Part shown: positions 50,635 through 58,737 of the stretch, in pieces
Layout: every line of letters starts with the position of its first letter
How positions within the stretch are numbered: position 1 is the stretch's first letter
NCBI RefSeq assembly: GCF_000526155.1
Contig: NZ_JAFN01000001.1
Span: forward strand, 3,001,014 to 3,065,013
Source of the DNA: Deferrisoma camini S3R1
GTDB taxonomy: Bacteria; Desulfobacterota; Deferrisomatia; Deferrisomatales; Deferrisomataceae
Direction of reading: 5' to 3'
Length of the DNA stretch: 64,000 nt
Notes under the pieces: model-generated
What the model was told of the DNA's origin: nothing
The model's database searches: none
What the model saw: only the letters and a program-made list of their open reading frames with translations
Translations under genes and position numbers: made by a program

Positions 50635-51180
50635 TCACTCCTCCCACCGCACGTCGTACACGGCCCGGCCGGGCTCGTCGCAGAACAGCCGCGCCACCTT
50701 GGCCTGCATGGTGCCGTCCAGCAGCCCCCGGGCCGTGGCCTCGGTCAGGGCGTGGACCGTGAACTCGTCTCCGTCCACCTCCACGGTGAGGGTGCCGGGG
50801 GTCAGGGTGATGGAGTTGGCCAGGAGCATCCGGGCCACGTCGTTGGGCTGATCCGACCGGAACCGCACCATCCTGGGGCTCACGGGCAGGCGGGGGTGGA
50901 GCACCACCGCGGCCACGTGGAGCGCGGACAGCAGGATCTGGCCCAGGAGCCAGCCGCAGTAGGCCGCGAACCGGAGCACGTGGACCTCGGTCCGCCCCCG
51001 CCCGGCGGGCCGGGGGAGCCTCCGGTTGAGCCACAGCACGACCGCCACCGACACCACCCCGAGCCCCAGGTGGAAGGGGTCGTAGAGACCGCTCAGCACG
51101 AGCCACAGGGCCATGAGGAGCCCCGCCTGGCCGACCAGACCCAGGGGCACCCGCCGCGCGGGCTGGCGAGGACCGGCCAC
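50635..51180 (-). CDS. mrpE: Na+/H+ antiporter subunit MrpE
   Basis: 181 residues with N-terminal membrane helices and a soluble C-terminal domain. ARMLLANSITLTPGTLTVEV and FTVHALTEATARG are the MrpE/MnhE signature. It starts 12 nt after the stop of the RelA/SpoT-like gene, so the two are very likely cotranscribed. Confidence 0.9.
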   Translation of the reverse strand: MAGPRQPARRVPLGLVGQAGLLMALWLVLSGLYDPFHLGLGVVSVAVVLWLNRRLPRPAGRGRTEVHVLRFAAYCGWLLGQILLSALHVAAVVLHPRLPVSPRMVRFRSDQPNDVARMLLANSITLTPGTLTVEVDGDEFTVHALTEATARGLLDGTMQAKVARLFCDEPGRAVYDVRWEE

Positions 51181-51192
51181 GGACGGGTCCCC

Positions 51193-52371
51193 TCACCGGC
51201 CCCCGGCCGGGGCGGCCGCCATCTCGGCGAACCGCCGGGCGAGCCGGGCGATGCGGGGAAGCCGGCCCCTGGGCTTGTCCGACTGGTGGCGGCGAAGCAC
51301 CTCGGGGGCCCTGCGGGCCAGCAGGAGCACCAGCAGATGGTCCGAGCTGCCGGGGTCGAGCACCACCCCCCAGTCGTGGGTGCGGAGCTGATGGGCCCGG
51401 AAGGCCTCGAACAGGTTCCACGACTCCCGCTGGTAGTCCCCGTGCATCAGCTGCTCCTCCACCGTCTCCGGCGTGGTCAGCCCGAAGGCCCGGAGCTCCT
51501 CGAGCAGGGCCAGGGCGTGCATCTCGAAGTTGTGGGCCATGGGGAAACGCTCCCGCATCCGGGCCACGAAGTCGAAGGTGTCCGCGAACTCGCCGGTCCG
51601 CCGGGCCAGCCGGCGCCGGGTGGCCGCGATCAGGGCGTTCAGGACCTCGTCCCCCTTCTTGGTCAGCGCCCCGAGGGCCGACAGGAGCTCCATCTCCTCG
51701 TCCGAGGGCTCGCCGTTGGCGGCCTTGTACACCAGGTTGTGCTCGATCTCGTTCCACACGTGGGCCAGCAGGCTGCACACCTGGATCTCGCAGCTGGTGC
51801 CCTGGAGGTTGGCCCCCCGGCCGGCGAGGTCCCGGGGGGGCAGGATCACCTGGCAGTGGATCGCGCGGTAGTGGCGTGAGGGGTCGGCCTTGACCTCCAC
51901 GTCCACCTCGCCCCCCTCGCCGGGGCCGTCGAACGCCAGCCGGATGTCCTCCACCACCTTGTCCCGGTCGGCCTCCACGTAGGTCTTGACCCGCACCCCG
52001 GCCAGGTCGCTGACCATGTCCAGCAGATCCTCCGGGGCCCGGGCGGCCGGGGGCTCCCCGGCCAGGAGCTCCTCGAGCTTGCGCTCCAGGCTCTCGGGGC
52101 TCTTGGCCCGGGCGTCCACCGTCCCCAGGATGGCGTTGGCCTCCAGGAGCCGCCGGCACTTCTCGGCCACCATCTCCGCCAGCTTGGCGTAGCGGTCGTG
52201 CTCCCGCCGGTACCGGGTCACGGCGGCCGCGATCAGCCCCCGGGGCTCTGCCGCGGGCCCGGGCCCGGCCCGGCCCCCCGCCGAGCGGCGGGGCGGCCCA
52301 CACCCGCGATCCAGAGGATAGCCGTGGTCCTCGACTCGGCAAATGCTTCCGTTCGGAGTACGGTATCTCAC
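51193..52371 (-). CDS. RelA/SpoT-domain nucleotidyltransferase, (p)ppGpp synthetase-like
   Basis: 392 residues. A RelA/SpoT synthetase domain spans about residues 50-220: RAKSPESLERKL, DLAGVRVKTY (124-131), HYRAIHCQV and EIQVCSLLAHVWNEIEH. The Arg usual after EIQV is Cys199. There is no HD hydrolase, TGS or ACT domain. About 170 C-terminal helical residues are unassigned. The GTG at 52371 has GGGGAGGT 6 nt upstream. It directly precedes the Mrp operon. It could be a small alarmone synthetase or a diverged relative with another pyrophosphate-transfer role. Confidence 0.85.
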   Translation of the reverse strand: MRYRTPNGSICRVEDHGYPLDRGCGPPRRSAGGRAGPGPAAEPRGLIAAAVTRYRREHDRYAKLAEMVAEKCRRLLEANAILGTVDARAKSPESLERKLEELLAGEPPAARAPEDLLDMVSDLAGVRVKTYVEADRDKVVEDIRLAFDGPGEGGEVDVEVKADPSRHYRAIHCQVILPPRDLAGRGANLQGTSCEIQVCSLLAHVWNEIEHNLVYKAANGEPSDEEMELLSALGALTKKGDEVLNALIAATRRRLARRTGEFADTFDFVARMRERFPMAHNFEMHALALLEELRAFGLTTPETVEEQLMHGDYQRESWNLFEAFRAHQLRTHDWGVVLDPGSSDHLLVLLLARRAPEVLRRHQSDKPRGRLPRIARLARRFAEMAAAPAGGR

Positions 52372-52469
52372 GTGGTGACCTCCCCTTGAATGGGAACGCC
52401 CGCCCGGGGGAAGCACATCCCCCGGCGGGCGGATGGAGGGGCGCCCCCGCGGGGGGGCCTGGGGGTTCG

Positions 52470-53294
52470 TCACGGACCCAGGAACAGCGGACGACCGCAG
52501 TGGCGCATGAGGTGCAGCGCGGTCTCCCCGATGTGCCGGCGCCGCAGGAGGCTCCTTGCGCCGTTTCCGGCCACCACCAGGTCCGCGTCCCAGCGGCCGG
52601 CCTCCAGGAGGAGCGCCCTGCCGGGAGCCCCCGACAGGCGCCGGGTCTCGGGCTCCCGCCCGTGGGCGCGGCAGTACTCGGCCGCGTCGGCCAGGAGGCG
52701 CGAGCCCTCCTCCTCGGAGGAGTGACACGTGACGACGCGGATCTGGACCTCAGGCCAGGGGTCGAGCTGGAGGAAGCACCGCATGGCCCTTGCCGACCCC
52801 ACGGAGCCGCTGTAGGCGATCAGGGCCCGGCGGATCGGTCGGAGCTCCTCGGCCACGGCCAGGATCGGGTGCACCCCACCCCCGATGAGCCGGGCCAGGG
52901 CCGCCTCGGAGTGCTCCGCGGCGAGCGGGCCCTCCAGCAGGCTCCGCAGACCGAACACCGTCAGATCGTGGTAGCGGGAGCAGGAGGTGATGAGGTCGGT
53001 CACGTCCCCCTCCTCCACGTCGTGGGCCACCCCTGCCGCCTCGCACGCCCGCCGGAAGGTCCGAACGGCGGCTGCCACCTGCTCCTGGCGCACCCCGAAG
53101 CGGTGAGTCCGTAACCGCTCGGCATGGGCCGAGGCTCCGGCCGGCACCGGCCCCACCGAGTCCAGCTTCCGGCGGTCCAGAACTGCCAGCCCGGTCAGCT
53201 CCGCCCCGTGGCGCTCGGCCAGCTCCACGGCGATCCGGATCGCCGAGGGGGTGAAACGGGTCCCCGCGAGCACGACCAGTATGCGGCGGATCAT
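52470..53294 (-). CDS. Universal stress protein (tandem UspA-like)
   Basis: 274 residues with two Usp-like halves. The N-terminal half begins RRILVVLAGTRFTPSAIRIAVELAE, and the second half is at about residues 150-272 (RRALIAYSGSVGSARAM and DLVVAGNGARSLLRRRHIGETA). The second half ends with the usual G-2x-G-9x-G(S/T)-like nucleotide-binding pattern. It lies upstream of the RelA-like gene on the same strand with a 98-nt GC-rich gap, and may belong to the same stress/ion locus. Confidence 0.85.
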   Translation of the reverse strand: MIRRILVVLAGTRFTPSAIRIAVELAERHGAELTGLAVLDRRKLDSVGPVPAGASAHAERLRTHRFGVRQEQVAAAVRTFRRACEAAGVAHDVEEGDVTDLITSCSRYHDLTVFGLRSLLEGPLAAEHSEAALARLIGGGVHPILAVAEELRPIRRALIAYSGSVGSARAMRCFLQLDPWPEVQIRVVTCHSSEEEGSRLLADAAEYCRAHGREPETRRLSGAPGRALLLEAGRWDADLVVAGNGARSLLRRRHIGETALHLMRHCGRPLFLGP

Positions 53295-53632
53295 GGGCTT
53301 CTCCTTGGGAACGGGGCTCCCGCCGGCCGGGGCGCCCGGCCAAAACGCGAAACGGCCGGGCCCGCCCCCCGCCGGGTGGGGAGGCAGGACCGGCCGTCGG
53401 GCGCCCGGGGCGTGGACCCCTTGCGCCGTTGGGCTGGACGCCGTGGCAACAAAAAAAGCCGGACGCGGGCCTCCTGCCCTCCATCCGGCCTATTCCTCGA
53501 CCGACTCCCCCGTGGGAGGAGCCCTTCCAGGAATCTGCTCTGCCCTTACTTCTACCGGATCGCCTCCGGGCCGTCAAGGCGGCCGAGGCGAAGCCACCGG
53601 AGCCCCCCCCGGGCCCGATCCCCGATGGAGAA
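53295..53632. other. Gap between the universal stress and MpsC-like genes
   Basis: About 340 bp without a gene. It holds the terminator at 53451-53490 and several GGCCGG-rich inverted repeats at 53320-53410. No clear promoter for the universal stress gene is visible. Confidence 0.4.
53451..53490 (-). terminator. Rho-independent terminator after the MpsC-like gene
   Basis: On the minus strand GCCGGA (53489-53484) pairs with TCCGGC (53463-53458) over a GC-rich 20-nt loop that may pair further. A run of seven T follows (53457-53451). It separates the MpsC-like gene from the universal stress and antiporter genes. Confidence 0.65.
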
Positions 53633-54001
53633 TTACGGGGCACACCCCTGGGGCGGGCCGTCCAGGGTGAAAACGAAGATCCTCTCCCCGGTCTGGGTGC
53701 TCAGGTCCGTGTGCATGGCCACCACCCGCCTGCGGGTGACGTCCTCCACCACGGTGTACACGAGCTCCTTGGCCCCCTCGATCAGGTTGGTCCGCATCTT
53801 TTTGACGAGGTCGATCCCCTCGGGGTTCTTCGCCAGGTGCTGCTCCGCCGGGGTCAGCACCCCGTTGAGGCGCACCAGCACGAGGTCTCCGATCACGTGG
53901 CAGGTGGCCTCCTTGGGCCCCCGGCCCATGTACTCCTTCTCGAAGACCACGAACGCCTTGGCCAGCTCGTCCTCGATGCGACCGTAGGGGCTGCGCGGCA
54001 T
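53633..54001 (-). CDS. DUF2294 (MpsC-like) protein
   Basis: 122-residue soluble protein. YGRIEDELAKAFVVFEKEYM, GRGPKEATCHVIGDLVLVRL and GVLTPAEQHLAK match the DUF2294 family, renamed after MpsC of the staphylococcal Mps cation/bicarbonate system. In Staphylococcus its partner MpsA is a NuoL-like protein. Here the NuoL-like Mrp genes lie about 2.5 kb downstream, behind a terminator. A GGAGGAG site precedes the ATG at 54001. Confidence 0.78.
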   Translation of the reverse strand: MPRSPYGRIEDELAKAFVVFEKEYMGRGPKEATCHVIGDLVLVRLNGVLTPAEQHLAKNPEGIDLVKKMRTNLIEGAKELVYTVVEDVTRRRVVAMHTDLSTQTGERIFVFTLDGPPQGCAP

Positions 54002-54185
54002 CCGGCCTCTCCTCCGTCCAGGGTGGCACCACCTCTCTTCATATGACACGGAGCCCGGGAAGTCCAGGGGGCGCAGCCGCTGGCATAACCGTGCGGCGCT
54101 TCTTGATTTTCCACGGGTCCGTGCGGTAGCGTTACCGGCTTCGTGCGAGGCATCGCTTTTCGAGCCGAACCGGGAGATCTCACCG

Positions 54186-56081
54186 ATGCTCAACCAGATC
54201 CGGAAGAACGTTCGGAACCCCTACGTGCAGGCGGTTCTCGGCCTCATCATCCTGGTGTTCATCTTCTTCTTCGGATGGGGGGTGCGGTCCCAGAAGGCCA
54301 CGTATGTGGCCAAGGTGAACGACACTGAGATCGACCTGGCCACCTACCAGCGGGCCTACGGCAACCTGACCGACCTGTACCGGAAGGCCTACGGCGACCG
54401 GTGGAACGCCCGCATGGCCAAGGAGCTGGGGCTGGCCCGGCGGGCCCTGGACCAGTTGATCGACCAGACCCTGCTGCTGCAGGAGGCCGACCGGCGCGAC
54501 ATCGAGGTCACGGACGAGGAGCTGGCGGCCGCCATCCAGGCGGTGGGCGCCTTCCAGGAAGGGGGCCGGTTCAGCAAACAGAGGTACCTGCAGATCCTCG
54601 ACGCGAACCGGATCACCCCCCTGGAGTACGAGGAGTCCACCCGGCGCGAGCTGCTGCTGCGCAAGGTGGAGCAGGCGATCCGCTCCCAGGCCCAGGTCAC
54701 CGACGCGGAGGTGGAGGCCGAGTACCGGGACCGCAACACCAAGGCCCGCATCGCGTTCGTGGCGTTCCGGCCCGAGGCGTTCGAGGCCGACGTGCAGGTG
54801 ACCGACGAGGCCCTGGCCGACTTCTACGAGGCCCAGAAGGAGCAGTACCGAACCCCTGAGCGGCGGTCGGCCCGATACATCCTGTTCGGACCCGAGGCGT
54901 TCGAGAAGGACGTGGAGGTGACCGACGCGGAGATCGAGCAGGAGTACAACTGGCGGGCCGGCGAGTTCACCGTGGCCGAGGCGGTGCGGGCCCGGCACAT
55001 CCTGCTGAAGGTGCCGCCCAACGCGGACGCGGCCAAGGAGAAAGAGATCCGCGAGAGGATCGAGAAGCTGCGCAAGCAGATCCAGGACGGCGCGGACTTT
55101 GCGGAGCTGGCCAAGAAGTACTCGGAGGATCCGGGCTCCAAGGACCGGGGCGGGGACCTGGGCTACTTCGAGCGGGGCAAGATGGTGCCCGAGTTCGAGA
55201 AGGTGGCCTTCGAGCTGGAGCCCGGGCAGGTGAGCGAGCCGGTGAAGACCGCCTTCGGGTACCACCTGATCCTGGTGGAGGACCACCGCCAGGCCCGGCA
55301 GCAGCCCCTGGAGGAGGTGCGAGACCGGATCGAACAGGACATCCGCCGGCGCAAGGCCCTGGAGCTCGCGTTCACGGCCGCGGACAACACCCTGATGGAC
55401 CTGGAGGACGGCAAGGTCACCTGGGACGACCTGGCCAAGGAGCACGAGGTCAAGACCACCGGCCTGGTGACCAAGACCGACCGGATCCCAGGGGTGGCCA
55501 AGCCCGACGAGTTCCGGGACCTGCTGTTCTCCACCGATCCCGACGGCCCGGGCGAGATCCTGGAGACCCCCCAGGGCACTTACCTGATCGCCGTGGCCGA
55601 GGCCAAGCCGGCCGAGATCCCCCCGCTGGAGGCGATCCGGGACCGGGTGGAGGCCGCGTACCGCAAGGCCCAGGCCTCCCGGCTGGCCCGGGAGAAGGCC
55701 GCGCAGTTCCTCGCCGAGGCCCGGGAGAAGGGCTGGGACGAGGCCGTAAAGGAGCGCAGCCTCACCGCCGAGACCACCCAGCCGTTCGCCAAGAAGGGCG
55801 GCGCGGTGCCCAAGATCGGATGGTCCCCAGAGCTCAAGGAGGCGGTGTTCGGCCTGGAGCCCGGCCAGGTGGCCGGTGAGCCGTTCGAGGTGAACGGAGT
55901 GGTGTACGCGGTGCGGCTCGTGGAGCGGATCGAGCCCGACATGTCGGGGCTGGAGGAGGCCCGGGAGCGGATCCGCAAGGAGCTGCTGTCCAAGAAGCAG
56001 GGCGAGTACTTCGACGAGTACCTCAAGCGGCTCCGGGCCGAGGCGGAGATCGAGATCAACGAGGATCTACTGAGGCTGTGA
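54186..56081 (+). CDS. ppiD: PpiD/SurA-like periplasmic peptidyl-prolyl isomerase
   Basis: 631-residue membrane-anchored chaperone. One N-terminal membrane helix (about residues 14-33, VQAVLGLIILVFIFFF) leaves the rest in the periplasm. A SurA_N/PpiD N-terminal domain (about 40-170) is followed by a parvulin-type rotamase domain at about 270-370, with ARHILLKV, DFAELAKKYSEDPGSKDRGG and LGYFERGKMVPEFE. A second, degenerate rotamase-like region follows. It helps newly secreted outer-membrane proteins fold. It is divergent from the MpsC-like gene. Confidence 0.92.
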   Translation: MLNQIRKNVRNPYVQAVLGLIILVFIFFFGWGVRSQKATYVAKVNDTEIDLATYQRAYGNLTDLYRKAYGDRWNARMAKELGLARRALDQLIDQTLLLQEADRRDIEVTDEELAAAIQAVGAFQEGGRFSKQRYLQILDANRITPLEYEESTRRELLLRKVEQAIRSQAQVTDAEVEAEYRDRNTKARIAFVAFRPEAFEADVQVTDEALADFYEAQKEQYRTPERRSARYILFGPEAFEKDVEVTDAEIEQEYNWRAGEFTVAEAVRARHILLKVPPNADAAKEKEIRERIEKLRKQIQDGADFAELAKKYSEDPGSKDRGGDLGYFERGKMVPEFEKVAFELEPGQVSEPVKTAFGYHLILVEDHRQARQQPLEEVRDRIEQDIRRRKALELAFTAADNTLMDLEDGKVTWDDLAKEHEVKTTGLVTKTDRIPGVAKPDEFRDLLFSTDPDGPGEILETPQGTYLIAVAEAKPAEIPPLEAIRDRVEAAYRKAQASRLAREKAAQFLAEAREKGWDEAVKERSLTAETTQPFAKKGGAVPKIGWSPELKEAVFGLEPGQVAGEPFEVNGVVYAVRLVERIEPDMSGLEEARERIRKELLSKKQGEYFDEYLKRLRAEAEIEINEDLLRL

Positions 56082-56176
56082 TACCAAGTTGCCATCCATA
56101 GGATACCCGGCCGGGGGCGGGGCAAGGGACCTGCCTCTGGGCAGGGGGGGCAATAGCTTTGAACGCGACTTGGTAT
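56081..56176. repeat. Palindromic ATACCAAGT element between convergent genes
   Basis: ATACCAAGT (56081-56089) and ACTTGGTAT (56168-56176) close a 96-bp element whose interior (GGGGCGGGGCAAGGGACC) matches other family members. It begins at the ppiD stop codon. An octad trace (GGAAAGCT, GGAAGGCT) follows at 56183-56203. Confidence 0.7.
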
Positions 56177-56231
56177 GAGAGGCCGGAAAGCTGGAAGGCT
56201 GAACTCGGACACGAATGCGGCGGCCCGGCGG

Positions 56232-56966
56232 TCAGCGCCGGGCCGTCTTGCGTGCCGGCGCTGACCAGGACACCACGGCATCGAGCTCCCGGCCCGGCGG
56301 GAGCCCCGGCGGTAGGAGCGCCCGCAGCCGTGCCGTGAGGGCCTCGTAGCCCCCGCCTCCGGGGCCACCCCAGCGAGCCGAACCCTCCCCCGGCAACGTT
56401 CCCACCAGGAGGCACGCCACCCCAGCGGCCCGGAGCCGGCCCCCGAGCCGGTCCGCCGCGGCCAGGGCGTGCAGATTGCCCACCAGCACCACCGCCCGCG
56501 GGGCCCCCTCGGCCAACGCCCCGAGCACCCGCGAGGCCATGAAGGCGTCCCGATCCCCCCGCCGGCCCCAGGGTAGGTCCAGGGCCACCAGCCGAAGCCC
56601 GCCGCCCCGGGCCTGCCGGCCCAGGGCTAGCAGGAGGTCGCGGTACGACGGCGTGCCGATGACCCGGGGCAGGAGCGCCGGAGGGGCCGGCCCGACGCCC
56701 AGCCGGTCGAGGAGCGGTTGGCGGTCGGCCGGGATCTCGAGGCCCACCACCGTGCCAGGAAAGCGGCGGCCCGCCTCGGCCGCGATCCGGCCGAACAGGG
56801 CGTGGCCCGGCGCGAACCCGTGGCGCTCGCCCATCACCACCACCCGGTGGGTGGCAACCGCCGCCAGCACCTCGTCTTCGCCCTGGGCGGCCGCGCAGGG
56901 CCCGGCCAGACCGACCGCGGCCAACAGAAAGGCGGCCCCTGCGGCCGCCCGGATGCCTCCGTGCAA
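56232..56966 (-). CDS. Secreted ChaN/TraB-like domain protein
   Basis: 244 residues with a signal peptide (cleavage near AAA at about residue 27). RVVVMGERHGFAPGHALF, GTVVGLEIPADRQPLL and VVLVGNLHAL resemble the ChaN/TraB superfamily core. It is shorter than the first copy at 2496-3731 and lacks the PDZ domain and a lipobox. The function is unknown. Confidence 0.75.
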   Translation of the reverse strand: MHGGIRAAAGAAFLLAAVGLAGPCAAAQGEDEVLAAVATHRVVVMGERHGFAPGHALFGRIAAEAGRRFPGTVVGLEIPADRQPLLDRLGVGPAPPALLPRVIGTPSYRDLLLALGRQARGGGLRLVALDLPWGRRGDRDAFMASRVLGALAEGAPRAVVLVGNLHALAAADRLGGRLRAAGVACLLVGTLPGEGSARWGGPGGGGYEALTARLRALLPPGLPPGRELDAVVSWSAPARKTARR

Positions 56967-56988
56967 CGAAACCTCCTTGCCGCGCCCT

Positions 56989-57336
56989 TCACCCCTTCCG
57001 GTCCAGGAGCGTCCCGAGCATCTCGTCCTGGGTGCGGAGCACCTGGAGGTTGGCCTCGAACCCCCGCTCCCCCTCGATCATCCGGACCGTCTCCTGGACC
57101 AGGTCCACGTTGGACCCCTCGGCCGGCTCGGTCTCCGGCGGCTCCGGGGGAACGGGCACGCCGGGGGCGTCCGACCGGACGGCCTCGGCCCGCACCCCGG
57201 ACGGGGTCTCGGAGAACGTGACCTCCACCCGCTTGTACCCGCGGGTGGAGACGTTGGCCGTGTTTCGGGCGGCCGCGTCCACCTGGGCCTGGCGGGCCCG
57301 GACGCCGGAGAGGGCGGAGTACAGGGCAGAGACCAT
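56989..57336 (-). CDS. Orphan flagellar basal-body rod-like protein (FlgC/FlgG type)
   Basis: 115 residues. The N-terminus (ALYSALSGVRARQAQVDAAA, then NTANVSTRGYKR) and C-terminus (SNVDLVQETVRMIEGERGFE) are the paired helices of flagellar axial proteins. The middle is only a short Pro-rich linker, so the usual domains are missing. No other flagellar gene is in the window. A heptad boundary lies 20 nt upstream of the ATG. Confidence 0.8.
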   Translation of the reverse strand: MVSALYSALSGVRARQAQVDAAARNTANVSTRGYKRVEVTFSETPSGVRAEAVRSDAPGVPVPPEPPETEPAEGSNVDLVQETVRMIEGERGFEANLQVLRTQDEMLGTLLDRKG

Positions 57337-57356
57337 GGGAACCCTCCGGGGGACTC

Positions 57357-57395
57357 AACTTCGGTCAACGGTCCACGGTCATCGATCGGGACGCA
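57357..57395 (-). repeat. Heptad array upstream of the flagellar-rod-like gene
   Basis: AACTTCGGTC with 7-nt units CAACGGT, CCACGGT, CATCGAT faces the gene start, 20 nt away. Confidence 0.65.
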
Positions 57396-57429
57396 GGAAA
57401 GGGCGTTGATAGCCCGCTCACTTATTCCA

Positions 57430-58389
57430 TCATCGGCCCGGGCCGGTCTGACCTTGACCCTGGCCCGGGGCCTCGGCCACCAGGGACGTGGCGACCGCCA
57501 CCACCTCGGCCACGTCCACTCCTCCCAGGCACCGGGGGTCTGCGCACCGGATCGGCCCGCCGGCCGTGCAGGGGGCGCACGGCTCCCGGGTGCGGATCCA
57601 CCGCACCCGAGGCCCCAGCGGCCGCCACAGGGCCGGGTCCGTGGGCCCGAACACCACCACCGTGGGCACCCCCAAGGCCCCGGCCAGGTGGGCCGGACCC
57701 CCGTCGTTCCCCAGAAACAGGGCCGCGCCCGCCAGGAGCCCGATCAGATCCCGGAGGCCGGAGCAGGCCGTCGCCGGGCCCAGGGCCTCCCACCCCCCGC
57801 TCCCCCGCTCCACCTCGGCCGGCCCCAGGGCCACGCGCACCCCGAGCCCCAGGCTTTGGGACACCCGACCCGCCACCTCGCCCCAGAACTCCGGCGGGAA
57901 GTTCTTCTTGGGATCCCCGCTCCCGGGGTGCAGAAGGATCCACCGGGCCGAGCGCCGGGGCAGGACCCGGGCCCGCCATTCGGGCAGGAGCGGCCCCGGG
58001 GGCCGGGGCACGCCGGCCCGGTCCAGCTGGTCCGTCTGGAACGCCGGAACCCACGGCCCTCCGGCCGGCGGGAACGACCGAACCGACACCACCTGGCCGG
58101 GCGCGTGCCCCACCCAAGCCGGGGGCCGGCTCCCGCCGAACGCAGCCACCACCGAGAAAGCGGCCAGGGCGCCTACGGCCTCCGGGCCCGGGGCTTCTCC
58201 CCACAATTCGTGCCCGCGGCGCACCAGGTCCGCGGGCGGCGGCCCGAACCCGGGCAGTAGCTCCCGACGATCCGATGGTCCCCAGAACGACCACGCCACC
58301 CCCGGGTACGCCGCCGCCAAGCGGAGCACGGCCGGCATCGACAGCACGAAGTCCCCGAGTCCGCCGTTGTGGTACAGAAGGCCGTTCAC
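57430..58389 (-). CDS. Glycosyltransferase family 9 (heptosyltransferase-like)
   Basis: 319-residue GT-B enzyme. The front has LYHNGGLGDFVLSMPAVLRL; the donor-binding half has ILLHPGSGDPKKNFPPEFW, LFLGNDGGPAHLAGALGVP and VVVFGPTDPALWRP, as in ADP-heptose:LPS heptosyltransferases. It probably adds a heptose or related sugar to lipopolysaccharide core at the inner face of the membrane. The GTG at 58389 follows AGGGAGA. No other LPS genes are adjacent. Confidence 0.88.
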   Translation of the reverse strand: MNGLLYHNGGLGDFVLSMPAVLRLAAAYPGVAWSFWGPSDRRELLPGFGPPPADLVRRGHELWGEAPGPEAVGALAAFSVVAAFGGSRPPAWVGHAPGQVVSVRSFPPAGGPWVPAFQTDQLDRAGVPRPPGPLLPEWRARVLPRRSARWILLHPGSGDPKKNFPPEFWGEVAGRVSQSLGLGVRVALGPAEVERGSGGWEALGPATACSGLRDLIGLLAGAALFLGNDGGPAHLAGALGVPTVVVFGPTDPALWRPLGPRVRWIRTREPCAPCTAGGPIRCADPRCLGGVDVAEVVAVATSLVAEAPGQGQGQTGPGR

Positions 58390-58554
58390 GGTTGCGTCTC
58401 CCTGGGGCCCGTGGCAAGCTCCGGCCGGTACGCATTGCCGACCGCTCCGGCGAGAATGCCGGCTGGCCCGCCGCGAGTCGGCGGGTGGGCTCCGCCTCGA
58501 AAAGGGCCACTTCTCCATTCTATCCGGAACCCGCGTGCCGAAAGGAGGTTTGCC

Positions 58555-58737
58555 ATGCCCATCGTCAACATCGACTGGCTCGAAGGCCGCACCCAGGATC
58601 AGAAGCGGGAGATCGTCCGGCGGGTCACCGACGTGATCGTGGAGGTGACCGGATGCCCCCCCGAGGCGGTGACCGTGATCTTCACGGACCACCCCCGCCA
58701 CGACATCGGAAAGGCCGGGAAACTCCTGTCCGACTGA
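58555..58737 (+). CDS. 4-oxalocrotonate tautomerase-family protein
   Basis: 60 residues. After Met removal the N-terminal Pro (MPIVNIDWLEG) is the catalytic base of this family. EAVTVIFTDHPRHDIGKAG is the C-terminal half. Members are small hexameric tautomerases acting on enol/keto acids; the substrate is not inferable. An AAAGGAGG site precedes the ATG. Confidence 0.85.
   Translation: MPIVNIDWLEGRTQDQKREIVRRVTDVIVEVTGCPPEAVTVIFTDHPRHDIGKAGKLLSD

Noticed and set aside
43800-51180. NADH dehydrogenase (complex I) or membrane hydrogenase locus
   Set aside because: No NuoB/C/D/E/F/G/I or NiFe-hydrogenase genes are present; E, F, G, B and C subunits identify an Mrp-type antiporter.
54103-54132. 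Sigma70 promoter for ppiD (TTGATT-18-TAGCGT)
   Set aside because: The -10 matches only about half the consensus; not distinct enough from background to annotate.
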